64,000 bases of DNA, taken from contig OY781436.1 in assembly GCA_963676875.1 (NCBI GenBank), positions 4,340,001 to 4,404,000 of the forward strand, given 5' to 3'. Below the pieces are notes generated by a model. That model was not told the DNA's origin. It worked only from the letters and a program-made list of their open reading frames with translations, and ran no database searches. The stretch is from UBA6244 sp963676875 (GTDB lineage: Bacteria > Bacteroidota > Bacteroidia > Bacteroidales > F082). Of the stretch, positions 10,101 to 17,455 are shown one piece after another; positions within the stretch are counted from its first letter, which is position 1, and every line of letters starts with the position of its first letter. A program made the translations under genes and the position numbers.

Positions 10101-10167
10101 CAAAACTCTGCCAGGGAATCAACAGCAACATCATTAGAAAAATCGAGTAACGTTTTGTCATGAGCAT
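7117..10167 (-). CDS. susC: SusC/RagA-family TonB-linked outer-membrane transporter
   Basis: A 1016-residue protein with a signal peptide (cleavage near SFAQ). Residues about 27-105 are a carboxypeptidase-D regulatory-like domain (VRGVVISSEDQFPIPGVTV). A plug follows, with NEVVVIGYGTVKKKDVTGAV and the conserved IRGI, VIIDG and DAQAAIYG motifs, then the long 22-strand barrel ending in FGFNINI. It moves oligosaccharides through the outer membrane using TonB energy together with SusD. As first gene of the operon it probably sets expression of everything down to the left edge. The start could also be the ATG two codons later (10161). Confidence 0.97.
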   Translation of the reverse strand: MLMTKRYSIFLMMLLLIPWQSFAQGTSVRGVVISSEDQFPIPGVTVWIKGTTNGTTTDIDGVYVLDNVPAQSVMVFSYVGMKTQELTLQDGQSVLDVTLDPDISLLNEVVVIGYGTVKKKDVTGAVSVVDSKTITRLNPTKVEQALQGTVSGVNVTEQSGSPGAGLNIRIRGISTNGDAAPVVIIDGYQGDLNTLSPNDIESITVLKDAQAAIYGTVGANGIILVTTKSGKRNTATTVSVNSSSGMQETTRKLPVLNATEYATILNESYAANGQDLPFPDISGLGKGTNWQDALFSKNPIFDNNFSVSGGSEGMNYSISGSDLRQQGIIGDDKAEYDRTTARLGMGVDLSKWLKFNSTLIYSHVNRTSFNDFGLGSVLFNAINMPSTVPVYQENGDYFLAPANLGIEIINPMQQIANTYNSYGMNKLNGNFGLTASFASHFTATARMGFNSAYANYKSFSKIVDYGGKVFDVTRSSVYQSKENFNDYTFDAFLNYDNTFRDAHHVTGTFGTTVYKTWGSNLNATGFDIPNNSWEYADISLANGLNTSKATGSWNYDQRRLSYFARAQYDYKGRYLVSAMLRRDASTKFGPDNAVAYFPSATLGWIISDENFMKPYAKIDLIKVRMSYGFLGSDKIGDYGYISLLNGEGTYVLNGNLVNGVAVGKTPNPKIKWEQSEQFDAGFDLSFLENKIEITSDYFVKTTNDLLISDVPVSGILGTSAPGASGPTVNAGTVRNSGVEFAIAYRGNITRDLTFRLNYNFTALKNEVLEVNNGTGVVEGGSFGVGQPMPARMEVGQPIGYFYGYKTDGLFQTQEEVDAHPSQTALGAPASPGDIRFVDVNGDGVLNSDDRTYIGDPIPDFIMGLNFSMNYKNFDFVAYAFASIGNDIVRNYERAQPNVNRLSSTLDRWTGPGTSNTVPRVTTAATANNIFSEYFVEDGSYLRLQRISLGYKIPENITQKVKIKNIRFFVAINNLFTLTKYTGFDPAASSGNPIGGGFDSGFYPASRTYWFGFNINI

Positions 10168-10277
10168 GAAATTTTTAACATTAATTCACATTTAATTGAT
10201 TTATATCGATTGCAGAAAACTTAATTTCATCACAAAGAAAATCCATAAGTAAGGGTAAGTCAATTAATTAGCTGCAT

Positions 10278-10285
10278 CAAAAATA
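10278..10285 (-). promoter_or_regulatory. Candidate -7 promoter element for the susC operon
   Basis: On the minus strand this reads TATTTTTG, matching the Bacteroidota -7 consensus TAnnTTTG. It lies about 110 bases before the susC ATG. No TTTG is found at the right -33 distance, which would fit an activator-dependent promoter. It is a short motif in AT-rich DNA, so chance is possible. Confidence 0.35.
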
Positions 10286-10332
10286 CAACACACCATGTTT
10301 TTCATTACATCAATAATACATCAATGCATTTG

Positions 10333-10357
10333 TATTATACTGAATATCAGTATAATA
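10333..10357. promoter_or_regulatory. 25-base palindrome, candidate operator upstream of susC
   Basis: Two perfectly complementary 11-base arms, TATTATACTGA and TCAGTATAATA, flank a three-base centre (ATA). It sits between the end of the regulator gene and susC, about 50 bases upstream of the candidate -7 element. That is a normal place for a dimeric activator site. The nearby LuxR-type HTH regulator is the obvious candidate ligand, which is inference. No T-run follows either arm, so a terminator is less likely. Confidence 0.5.
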
Positions 10358-10422
10358 TATTTTGTAATGCTATTCATCAACAAAAACATTAACCCATTCT
10401 TAATCAAATGGTGCTAATGGTA

Positions 10423-13320
10423 CTAAAATGAAAGGATAAAATCTGTCAGGTTTTCGTCGCGCGACAGGTCGAATTTCTTTCTTAGCCTGTATCTGCTAAT
10501 TTCAACGCCACGTGTGGAGATATTCATCAAAACGGCAATTTCCTTGCTGGAGATGTTCATGCGCAGGTAGGCGCATAGTTTCAGCTCCCGGGGTGTGAGT
10601 TCGGGGTAGGCTGTTTTTATACGCGTTAGGAAAGCTTCATGTACATTTTCAAAATGCGTTTCAAAAACTTTCCACTGATTTTCGTTGTCTATTTCTTTGT
10701 TTATTTTTCTTATCAGGTGCTGAATCGGGTAGCTTTGGTTGCTATCCAGATTTTTAGAAATTTTGTTCAGCTCTTTCTTAATGCTGATCATAGTTTCGTT
10801 CTTGTGCAATGTATTCATTGTGGCATTGGCCAATTCCATGTCCTTTTTTATAATTCCTTCCCTTAGCTTGTCGTTTCTAAGCTTAATTACTTGCTTTTCA
10901 GCCTCCAGTGCTTCACGTTGCAGGGCCTCTTCCTTTTTTCTGAAAAGCTCCTTCTGCTGTTCTGCACTTCGTTTCTTGGTCTTCTCAAACCGAATCATCA
11001 ACCATCGGATACCAAGAACAATAAACAACAAAGCAATAAGAACATATAGCACAAATGCGATGAAAGTACGCTGCCATGGAGGCAAGATGGTGAACTCCAC
11101 CTCCACCGGTTCAGAAATGGTTCCGTAAATATTTTTAGCCTTTACCTTAAAAGTATAGACACCTTCATAAAGGTTGGTAAATTCACGGGAATGTCGCGGA
11201 TGCCATTCACTCCACTTCTGATCAAAACCTTCCAACTGGGTGGAAAACAAATTTGATGACGAGTTTTCAAAGTCATTGGCACAAAAACTAAAATCGATTC
11301 CGTTGTTGCTGAATGGCAAGCGGATAACCCCTTTTTCTATACGACCTGTGACGGGTATCAGCGAATCGGGGTTATATGTTTGCATCTTGCGTATATATGT
11401 TTGAAACGGATACGTATAATTCTTTTTAAATGAAGGATTGTAGTGTACAAAACCTTTCTCTGTGCCAAAAAAAACATTTTCCTCATCAAAGGGATATACA
11501 AACTCAAATCCGTTGACGAATGTGTGATCCAGTCGTCTGAAAGGCAGATCGATGTTGTTAAATGCACCATCTTCTTGTTTTCGTAGCACTCCCGTTCGAT
11601 TTTCTGCAAAATACCAATAGTTACCCTTTGAATCTTCTTTTAAATAATTAATCGTCAAACCTTTTATATACTGAACGAGTGGTGGGAAAGGCTCAAATTC
11701 TTTGGCCTTTTTGTTGAACCGATAGGAACTTTCACCGCTATTGAATACAATTCCATCTGTGGTGGAAGCCATGTTCACGGCATAGCTGTTCAAGGGACTG
11801 TTTTCGCAGTTGTAGAAATCAATTTTGACAACAGAGTCATATGTTGGATTTATCCAAAGATGAAACAGCCCCTTCATGCCGTGCGCCATCCAAAGCGAAC
11901 CATCCGTATCAAAAGCCAGGCTGCGCGAGGATTCAGAAAAACCGGCAATGCGTCCCGAATATACCCAACGGTCATTTACCTTTTCAAAAAGGATAAGTCC
12001 GTCGTAAGTACCGCCAATTACTTTTTTTGAGGCAGCGGAGGGCTGCAAATAGGTCCAACCTCCCGCAGCATCGCTAATTTGGGTGGCCTTGGCCCCTTCC
12101 ACGATATATGTTCCGCTGTTGTGACCGCAAAAAAGTGTTCCATCAATATCCTCCAGAGTCCAAACCTGCCCTTGGGTTTGATCCACCAGTTGAAAGGGCT
12201 TGGAGTGAAACAGTCCATTTCGAAGCTGATCCCAGTCCATGTAAAAAAGCCCTTGATTGGTGCCCAGATATAGCTTTCCGTCAAAAATAATGGCTGTATA
12301 TCCGGTGCTTAAGCCGTAATTGTATGACAATCGGGTAAGCGGAGAGTTCATTTCAATATAATCGATGCCATGATCGGTACCAAGCCACAAATTATTGTAG
12401 CTATCCATGGCCATGCATAATATGGTGTTGTTTTGAAGTCCGTCTTCCCAACTCAGTTCTTGAATTGGGGTTCCATCCAAATCGCAGATCATCAGGCCGC
12501 TTTGAATGGTTCCAAAAGCCAACTCACCTTGAAAGCCTTCGGGGTTCAATTGAATGGCACTGTAGATTTGCTGCTCCTTCAAAATACGGTTGGCTTCGGT
12601 ATCCCACTCGGTAAGTGAATTGCCATCGTAAAGAAAAATTCCACGGGAAGCGGTGGCAATCATGAGTTTTTTCTCAAAAGGCAGTACTGCCCATATTTCG
12701 GTGCCCACAAGCTTCTCCATGCCAACCAACGGAAAAAGTTCTCCCATGGAATAACGTAAAAGCCCATTTTTCATGTCGTTAACATAATACTCACCGTTAA
12801 CCAAAAAAGAAAAGTGAAACGAATAAGGCGCCTCAATTACCTTGATTTCATTATCTTTATAAATCATCAATTGGTAAAACGATTGAAAGATAACGCCATC
12901 GGGGTGAACGAATATTTTCCAAATTTCACCAAAATCCCTGTTCTCTTCGGGTACCAATGACAACAAGCTTACAAAGGAGGCTCCACCCATCTTCCCCAAT
13001 TCAAAATACCCTATTTCGTTGAACCCACCCGTGTAAAGCACATCCCCTTTTCCACTACATATGGCTCTTACAATACTATTATTTGGCAGCGGGTAAACGG
13101 TCCAGTCGATGCCGTCGTATTCCAACAATCCATTATTGTTGCCAAAGTACATCATACCATTATCGCCTTGTTCAATGGACCAGGTTTGAAACCCTGCACG
13201 ATAATCCGATCGTTCAAAATTTCTTACAAAAGGAGTTCCAACCTGCTGAGCTACAACAGGTAAAGCCGACCACATCAAAATGGCTGCGAGCAGGAAAATC
13301 GTCTTTTGTATTGAATTCAT
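10423..13320 (-). CDS. SusR-like membrane sensor-regulator: Reg_prop propeller, Y_Y_Y, TM, LuxR-type HTH
   Basis: A 965-residue protein with a signal peptide (cleavage near PVVAQQ). Next come many two-component-regulator propeller repeats (forms such as GNNNGLLEYDG and GTDHGIDYIE), a Y_Y_Y beta-sandwich at about 672-748, one transmembrane helix at about 750-772, a charged coiled coil at about 775-830, and a C-terminal LuxR/GerE-type HTH from about 906 (LTPRELKLCAYL, then ISSKEIAVLMNIS). There is no histidine kinase or receiver domain, so a periplasmic glycan signal would have to pass directly through the membrane helix to the DNA-binding domain, as in SusR-type regulators. It lies immediately upstream of susC on the same strand and most likely activates the locus. 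Confidence 0.88.
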   Translation of the reverse strand: MNSIQKTIFLLAAILMWSALPVVAQQVGTPFVRNFERSDYRAGFQTWSIEQGDNGMMYFGNNNGLLEYDGIDWTVYPLPNNSIVRAICSGKGDVLYTGGFNEIGYFELGKMGGASFVSLLSLVPEENRDFGEIWKIFVHPDGVIFQSFYQLMIYKDNEIKVIEAPYSFHFSFLVNGEYYVNDMKNGLLRYSMGELFPLVGMEKLVGTEIWAVLPFEKKLMIATASRGIFLYDGNSLTEWDTEANRILKEQQIYSAIQLNPEGFQGELAFGTIQSGLMICDLDGTPIQELSWEDGLQNNTILCMAMDSYNNLWLGTDHGIDYIEMNSPLTRLSYNYGLSTGYTAIIFDGKLYLGTNQGLFYMDWDQLRNGLFHSKPFQLVDQTQGQVWTLEDIDGTLFCGHNSGTYIVEGAKATQISDAAGGWTYLQPSAASKKVIGGTYDGLILFEKVNDRWVYSGRIAGFSESSRSLAFDTDGSLWMAHGMKGLFHLWINPTYDSVVKIDFYNCENSPLNSYAVNMASTTDGIVFNSGESSYRFNKKAKEFEPFPPLVQYIKGLTINYLKEDSKGNYWYFAENRTGVLRKQEDGAFNNIDLPFRRLDHTFVNGFEFVYPFDEENVFFGTEKGFVHYNPSFKKNYTYPFQTYIRKMQTYNPDSLIPVTGRIEKGVIRLPFSNNGIDFSFCANDFENSSSNLFSTQLEGFDQKWSEWHPRHSREFTNLYEGVYTFKVKAKNIYGTISEPVEVEFTILPPWQRTFIAFVLYVLIALLFIVLGIRWLMIRFEKTKKRSAEQQKELFRKKEEALQREALEAEKQVIKLRNDKLREGIIKKDMELANATMNTLHKNETMISIKKELNKISKNLDSNQSYPIQHLIRKINKEIDNENQWKVFETHFENVHEAFLTRIKTAYPELTPRELKLCAYLRMNISSKEIAVLMNISTRGVEISRYRLRKKFDLSRDENLTDFILSF

Positions 13321-13421
13321 GGCTTAATCTCTTTCACAAAGCTAAACAATTCAATGTAATTCACTAATATTTTCTCGCAATGAAGCGGATAATTTTTAAT
13401 ACGGCCAAAAAAACTTACTGA

Positions 13422-14657
13422 TTACGAATAACGAAGGGCTTTAGCCGGGGAAATATGTGTTATGGTATAGGCGGGAATGGCCAGCACCACAAAGGTAACC
13501 AGAAGAATTCCTCCGTTCAACATCAGCCAAGTCATAAAATCAAACTCCACAGGTACATAATCAATGTAGTAGGATTCTGCTGAGAGTTTAATCAACCGGA
13601 ATTGATCCTGTACCAGAATAAACACCAAACCCAGCAGGTTACCCCAGAACATACCTTGCAGTATCAACTTTCCCGTTTTTATCAGAAAGATACGCTGAAT
13701 CAGTCCGTTGGAAGCGCCCAACGCCTTGAGAAGACCTACCATGGCGGTACGTTCGATGATGATAATCAACAAGGTAGAAACCAACGTGATGGAGGCCACC
13801 AACATAAGTAGGGTGAGAATAACCACCACATTCATGTCCAACAAATCGAGCCAGTTGAATATCTGTGGAAAAGCATCCAGAACGGTGACAATGTTCAGGT
13901 TGTAAGGGATTTGACGATAAAGTTCAAAGGCTGTCTCACGAATGCGTTTTGGATCCACAAGATTAATTTCGACGGCACCTACCTGGTCATCAGTCCAGTC
14001 GTTGAGTTTCTGAATGTGTCGCAAATCGCCAATCAAATAGGTTTGGTCGAATTCCTCCAGGCTTGTATTGTAAATGCCTGAAACCACCAGCTTGCGACCA
14101 CGAGTCTGCACCTCGTTTTCTTGTACAAACCAAATGCGCACATCGTCGCCCAGCTTCAAATGCAACTTGTTGGCCAACATCTGCGAAATCAGCACCTCGT
14201 TGCTTTTCTCTCCACTGTTCAGGTTGGGAAAATGCCCCGCGGTGAGAGCGCCAATCAAAAAAGTGGAATCGTAGTCGCTTCCAACCCCTTTAAAAACAAT
14301 CCCTTGAATTTGGTCTTCCGTTTTGATAACCCCGGCTTTACGACCCGTAAACTGGATATGCGCTATCTCAGGGTTGGACTTCAGTTGCTTAACAAAAGTA
14401 GTATTCACTTCCACCGGCGAACCTTCCAGCGACTCGTTGTTGTCGAAAGGCACCACTTGCAGATGTGAAGTAAAGCCTGTAACTTTGTCGCTGATGCTAT
14501 GCTGAAAGCCCACCACAATGGCCACGCTCAACAGCATAAACATCACACCCAACGCAATGCTCACCACCGAGATACGCACCACGGGTCGCGACAGGTTGTC
14601 GGATTGTCGGGAAGAGATGCGTCGGGCAAAAAAATATGCAAATGAAGGTGCTGCCAT
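13422..14657 (-). CDS. LolC/LolE-like ABC transporter permease (FtsX family)
   Basis: About 411 residues. It has one transmembrane helix near residues 28-50 (SIALGVMFMLLSVAIVVGF), a periplasmic domain of about 220 residues, then three helices near the C-terminus, ending SPAKALRYS. This is the MacB/FtsX plan of the LolCE complex, which extracts lipoproteins from the inner membrane for transfer to LolA. No ATPase partner is adjacent; in Bacteroidota the pieces are often scattered. I chose the ATG at 14657 because the longer frame begins with GTG at 14666. It diverges from the muramidase gene across about 30 bases. Confidence 0.82.
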   Translation of the reverse strand: MAAPSFAYFFARRISSRQSDNLSRPVVRISVVSIALGVMFMLLSVAIVVGFQHSISDKVTGFTSHLQVVPFDNNESLEGSPVEVNTTFVKQLKSNPEIAHIQFTGRKAGVIKTEDQIQGIVFKGVGSDYDSTFLIGALTAGHFPNLNSGEKSNEVLISQMLANKLHLKLGDDVRIWFVQENEVQTRGRKLVVSGIYNTSLEEFDQTYLIGDLRHIQKLNDWTDDQVGAVEINLVDPKRIRETAFELYRQIPYNLNIVTVLDAFPQIFNWLDLLDMNVVVILTLLMLVASITLVSTLLIIIIERTAMVGLLKALGASNGLIQRIFLIKTGKLILQGMFWGNLLGLVFILVQDQFRLIKLSAESYYIDYVPVEFDFMTWLMLNGGILLVTFVVLAIPAYTITHISPAKALRYS

Positions 14658-14689
14658 AATGGGCACAAATTTAACAAAAGCAAAGTTAT

Positions 14690-15889
14690 ATGAAGCGTTT
14701 CAATGGGTTGGTGTTAGTTTTATTTACCTCGTTGGTATTTGCCGGTTGCGGTCATGCGCAGGAATCAATTAAACTTGTGGATTATCAAGATATTACAACA
14801 GGTTCTCAACAATTTGATTTATATCTTCCATTACTACAAAATCAACGTGTTGCTTTGGTGGCCAATGCAGCTTCCCGGGTTGGAGAGCAACATTTAGTTG
14901 ACACTTTGCTCACATACGGCATCCGTATCGAAAAAATATTTTGTCCTGAGCATGGCTTTCGTGGAAATGCAGATGCCGGCGAACTTATTAACGATGGAAT
15001 CGACCCTGCCACCGGAATTCCACTGATTTCGCTCTATGGCAACCACAAAAAACCTACCCCCGACGATTTAAAAGACATCGACTGGGTAGTTTTCGATTTG
15101 CAGGATGTGGGGGTACGTTTCTATACTTATGTCAGTACCATGACTTATGTGATGGAGGCATGCGCCGATAATGGCGTATCCATGATGATTCTCGACCGTC
15201 CCAACCCCAACGGCTATCTGATTGATGGTCCCATTTTAGATACGGCCTACAGCTCCTTTGTTGGCCTGCATCCTGTTCCCATTGCCGATGGCATGACGTT
15301 GGGCGAATATGCGCGCATGGTGATAGGTGAACGTTGGATAAATAAAGCTAACCAATTAAAACTTCAAGTAATTCCAATGGCCGGATACACCCACAACATG
15401 GTGGTAAAGCTGGCCGTGAAACCCAGTCCCAATTTACCCAATTGGCAATCGGTTTACCTCTACCCTTCGCTGTGTTTGTTTGAGGGAACTCAGGTAAGCA
15501 TTGGACGGGGAACCACGCTCCCATTCCAGATATACGGCAGTCCCGACATGTTTCTGGGCAGTTTTATGTTTACTCCCCAAAGCATTCCGGGCATGAGCCT
15601 GCATCCCAAATTTGAAGGACAACAATGCAACGGACAAATGCTGACCGGATACGCGGAAAACCTGACCAAAAACGACCCGTCCATCCAACTGACGTGGCTT
15701 ATTACAGCCTACCAAGCCGCCAAAGACAAGAAGAACTTTTTCACCAACTATTTTGAAAAACTGGCAGGCACCGACCTACTGCGACAACAAATCATTGAGG
15801 GCATGACCGAGGAAGAAATCAAAGCAAGTTGGAAACCGGGCCTAGATAATTTCAGGTTGATTAGAGATAAGTATGTGTTGTATCCTTGA
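14690..15889 (+). CDS. namZ: NamZ-family (DUF1343, GH171) exo-beta-N-acetylmuramidase, lipoprotein
   Basis: A 399-residue protein with a lipoprotein signal (Cys20 after VFAG). Conserved family blocks are EHGFRGNADAGE, DLQDVGVRFYTYVSTM, ILDRPNPNG and EGTQVSIGRGTTLPF. DUF1343 proteins include the characterised Bacillus NamZ, which removes terminal N-acetylmuramic acid from peptidoglycan fragments. A periplasmic or outer-membrane role in wall-fragment recycling is therefore likely. No MurNAc-6-phosphate or amidase genes lie next to it, so the pathway link rests on family knowledge. The symbol marks family membership. Confidence 0.88.
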   Translation: MKRFNGLVLVLFTSLVFAGCGHAQESIKLVDYQDITTGSQQFDLYLPLLQNQRVALVANAASRVGEQHLVDTLLTYGIRIEKIFCPEHGFRGNADAGELINDGIDPATGIPLISLYGNHKKPTPDDLKDIDWVVFDLQDVGVRFYTYVSTMTYVMEACADNGVSMMILDRPNPNGYLIDGPILDTAYSSFVGLHPVPIADGMTLGEYARMVIGERWINKANQLKLQVIPMAGYTHNMVVKLAVKPSPNLPNWQSVYLYPSLCLFEGTQVSIGRGTTLPFQIYGSPDMFLGSFMFTPQSIPGMSLHPKFEGQQCNGQMLTGYAENLTKNDPSIQLTWLITAYQAAKDKKNFFTNYFEKLAGTDLLRQQIIEGMTEEEIKASWKPGLDNFRLIRDKYVLYP

Positions 15890-15909
15890 TATCTGTATGT
15901 TGATTAGTT

Positions 15910-15957
15910 GGAAGTCCGAAGTCGGGAGTCGGAAGTAGGGAGTCCGAAGTTAGGAGG
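15910..15957. repeat. Degenerate 6-8 base tandem repeat (GAAGTCCG type)
   Basis: Variants of GGAAGTCC, GAAGTC and GGGAGTC run head to tail in the gap after the muramidase gene. No open frame or regulatory motif accompanies them. Confidence 0.6.
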
Positions 15958-15969
15958 ATAGAGCCAAAA

Positions 15970-16123
15970 GTACCGTAGGTACGCATGACAATTAGCCCCG
16001 GAATTCATTCCCAGGCGGAAGGATTCGGGAATCCATAATTTGAGGAATTTATTGTTCGACCCCGTCGGGGTCGCATAATTTATTGTGCCAATTCTATCTA
16101 TAAACATATAATCCCTTCGGGAT
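15970..16123. repeat. Cluster of short GC-armed hairpins (REP-like)
   Basis: Three small palindromes share one design: GTACC-GTA-GGTAC (15970-15982), CGACCCC-GTC-GGGGTCG (16057-16073) and ATCCC-TTC-GGGAT (16111-16123), separated by AT-rich spacer. The same style recurs near 60690. They look like a dispersed intergenic repeat rather than single terminators, since none is followed by a clear T-run. Confidence 0.55.
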
Positions 16124-16435
16124 ATCAACACCAACAAAATAACCAAACCGGATAAAACTAAAATATGAGTCTACTCCGATAAGTATTAATCAAATTTTTA
16201 ACCGCAAAGCTCGCGGAGTTTTTCGCAAAGTACCGCAGAGTCTTATTTATATAAAGTTTTGCCTATCTGCATTTTGCATTTTCTATTCAATGTGAGAAAA
16301 TTTTATATCGAAGTAATTTTATCAACCATTTTATGCCTGAATGGCTTTTCGGAGTGGACTCAAATATTGAACTCCCGAATTCCTGAACCCTTGTCCACCC
16401 GACCCTTTGCCCCATGCCCTAAAAGCCTTCGGGGT

Positions 16436-16594
16436 GAACCCTTGAACCTTTGATCCATTGATCCATTGATCCATTGATCCATTGAACTCTTGAACTCTTG
16501 AACCTTTGATCCATTGATCCATTGATCCATTGATCCATTGATCCATTGATCCATTGATCCATTGATCCCTTGAACCCTTGAACCCTTGAACCCT
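16436..16594. repeat. Octanucleotide tandem repeat, about 20 units
   Basis: Units of exactly eight bases (GATCCATT, with GAACTCTT, GAACCTTT and GAACCCTT variants) run in constant register right up to the stop codon of the beta-barrel gene at 16593. Eight bases times three gives eight codons, so a spurious minus-strand frame reads as repeated MDQWINGS. The rest of the 15890-16592 gap holds the hairpin cluster and an eroded GCAAAG-type repeat near 16200-16240; no gene is supported. Confidence 0.85.
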
Positions 16595-17291
16595 AAATCC
16601 CGATAACCAACCCCAACATCACCTGGAAATAACTTACCTGTCGTTCTTTATTCACCAACCCCTGGCTGGTTTGAAAAGGAAAAGCCATTTGTTTACTGAC
16701 ATATTCTCCTTCCAATTTAAAGCCAATGCCCCGTGGAAATAAATAAGTGATTCCGACGCCGGGCACAACCAAAAACGCGTCATCACGGGAAGAAGTAATT
16801 TCATAATAGGTAGGCCCAACCTGATAATACTGCGTGCGATAGAGTTGGTAGGCCGTCTCACACCTGATCCATCCGGCCATGATTTTGCCACCCAACGAGA
16901 AGCGGGAATTCAGGGGATATTTTCCATATACTCCGGCAGTGACCGTGGTAGTCCGGAAAGATTCTGCCCGAATGGACAACTCTTCAAGGAAGGGATCTTC
17001 ATTCAACTTTTCTTGGGTTAAAGCACTAACATCAAGCGGGTTGTTATTTACGTTAGCTTCTATACCAACTCCCCAATGTGGGCGAAAATACCAGACAGCC
17101 TCGCCACCAAAACTCACCCCCGGGTTGGCAAAACTTCCGTCTTCGGGATTGTTGGACGCAAATTTCAGAACGGGCACGCTAAGTCCGCCATTTAAACTGA
17201 CAAAAACAGTGGATTGCGCGGTAAGCTGAAGCGACAACATTATGGTAAACAACAAGATAACACCTGTTTGCCAAAGGGATTTTTTCATCAT
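16593..17291 (-). CDS. Outer-membrane beta-barrel protein, porin-like
   Basis: A 232-residue protein with a signal peptide (cleavage near LTAQ). Alternating polar and hydrophobic strands continue to the C-terminus, with barrel phrases such as VFVSLNGGLSVPV, WGVGIEANVNN and a C-terminal MLGLVIGI. It resembles the small outer-membrane barrel families (OmpA/OmpW-like) common in Bacteroidota. Function is unknown. It is a monocistron. A second ATG one codon in is equally possible. Its stop codon abuts an octanucleotide repeat. Confidence 0.7.
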   Translation of the reverse strand: MMKKSLWQTGVILLFTIMLSLQLTAQSTVFVSLNGGLSVPVLKFASNNPEDGSFANPGVSFGGEAVWYFRPHWGVGIEANVNNNPLDVSALTQEKLNEDPFLEELSIRAESFRTTTVTAGVYGKYPLNSRFSLGGKIMAGWIRCETAYQLYRTQYYQVGPTYYEITSSRDDAFLVVPGVGITYLFPRGIGFKLEGEYVSKQMAFPFQTSQGLVNKERQVSYFQVMLGLVIGI

Positions 17292-17420
17292 ATGCTTACG
17301 AACTTTAAACTGTAAAACTAAGGTTTATCTGCCATTTGAAGAGGTAAATAAACATGAAAAATTGTAGCAATCACAAGCCAATACCAAGGCACTCCATCGG
17401 TAGCATGAACGCATTTTTAG

Positions 17421-17428
17421 TAGTTTTG
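17421..17428 (+). promoter_or_regulatory. Candidate -7 promoter element
   Basis: TAGTTTTG matches the TAnnTTTG consensus 27 bases before the ATG of the DUF255 gene. No TTTG is seen at the -33 position. Confidence 0.4.
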
Positions 17429-17455
17429 CGGTCCAAGATTTACTAAAACTACCTC

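Noticed and set aside
15904..16146. 80-codon minus-strand frame
   Set aside because: Runs through REP-like hairpins and a degenerate short repeat; composition follows the repeat, not a protein.
16331..16554. Minus-strand frames reading repeated MDQWINGS
   Set aside because: They are translations of the octanucleotide repeat (8 bases x 3 gives 8 codons) in more than one frame, without start-site support.
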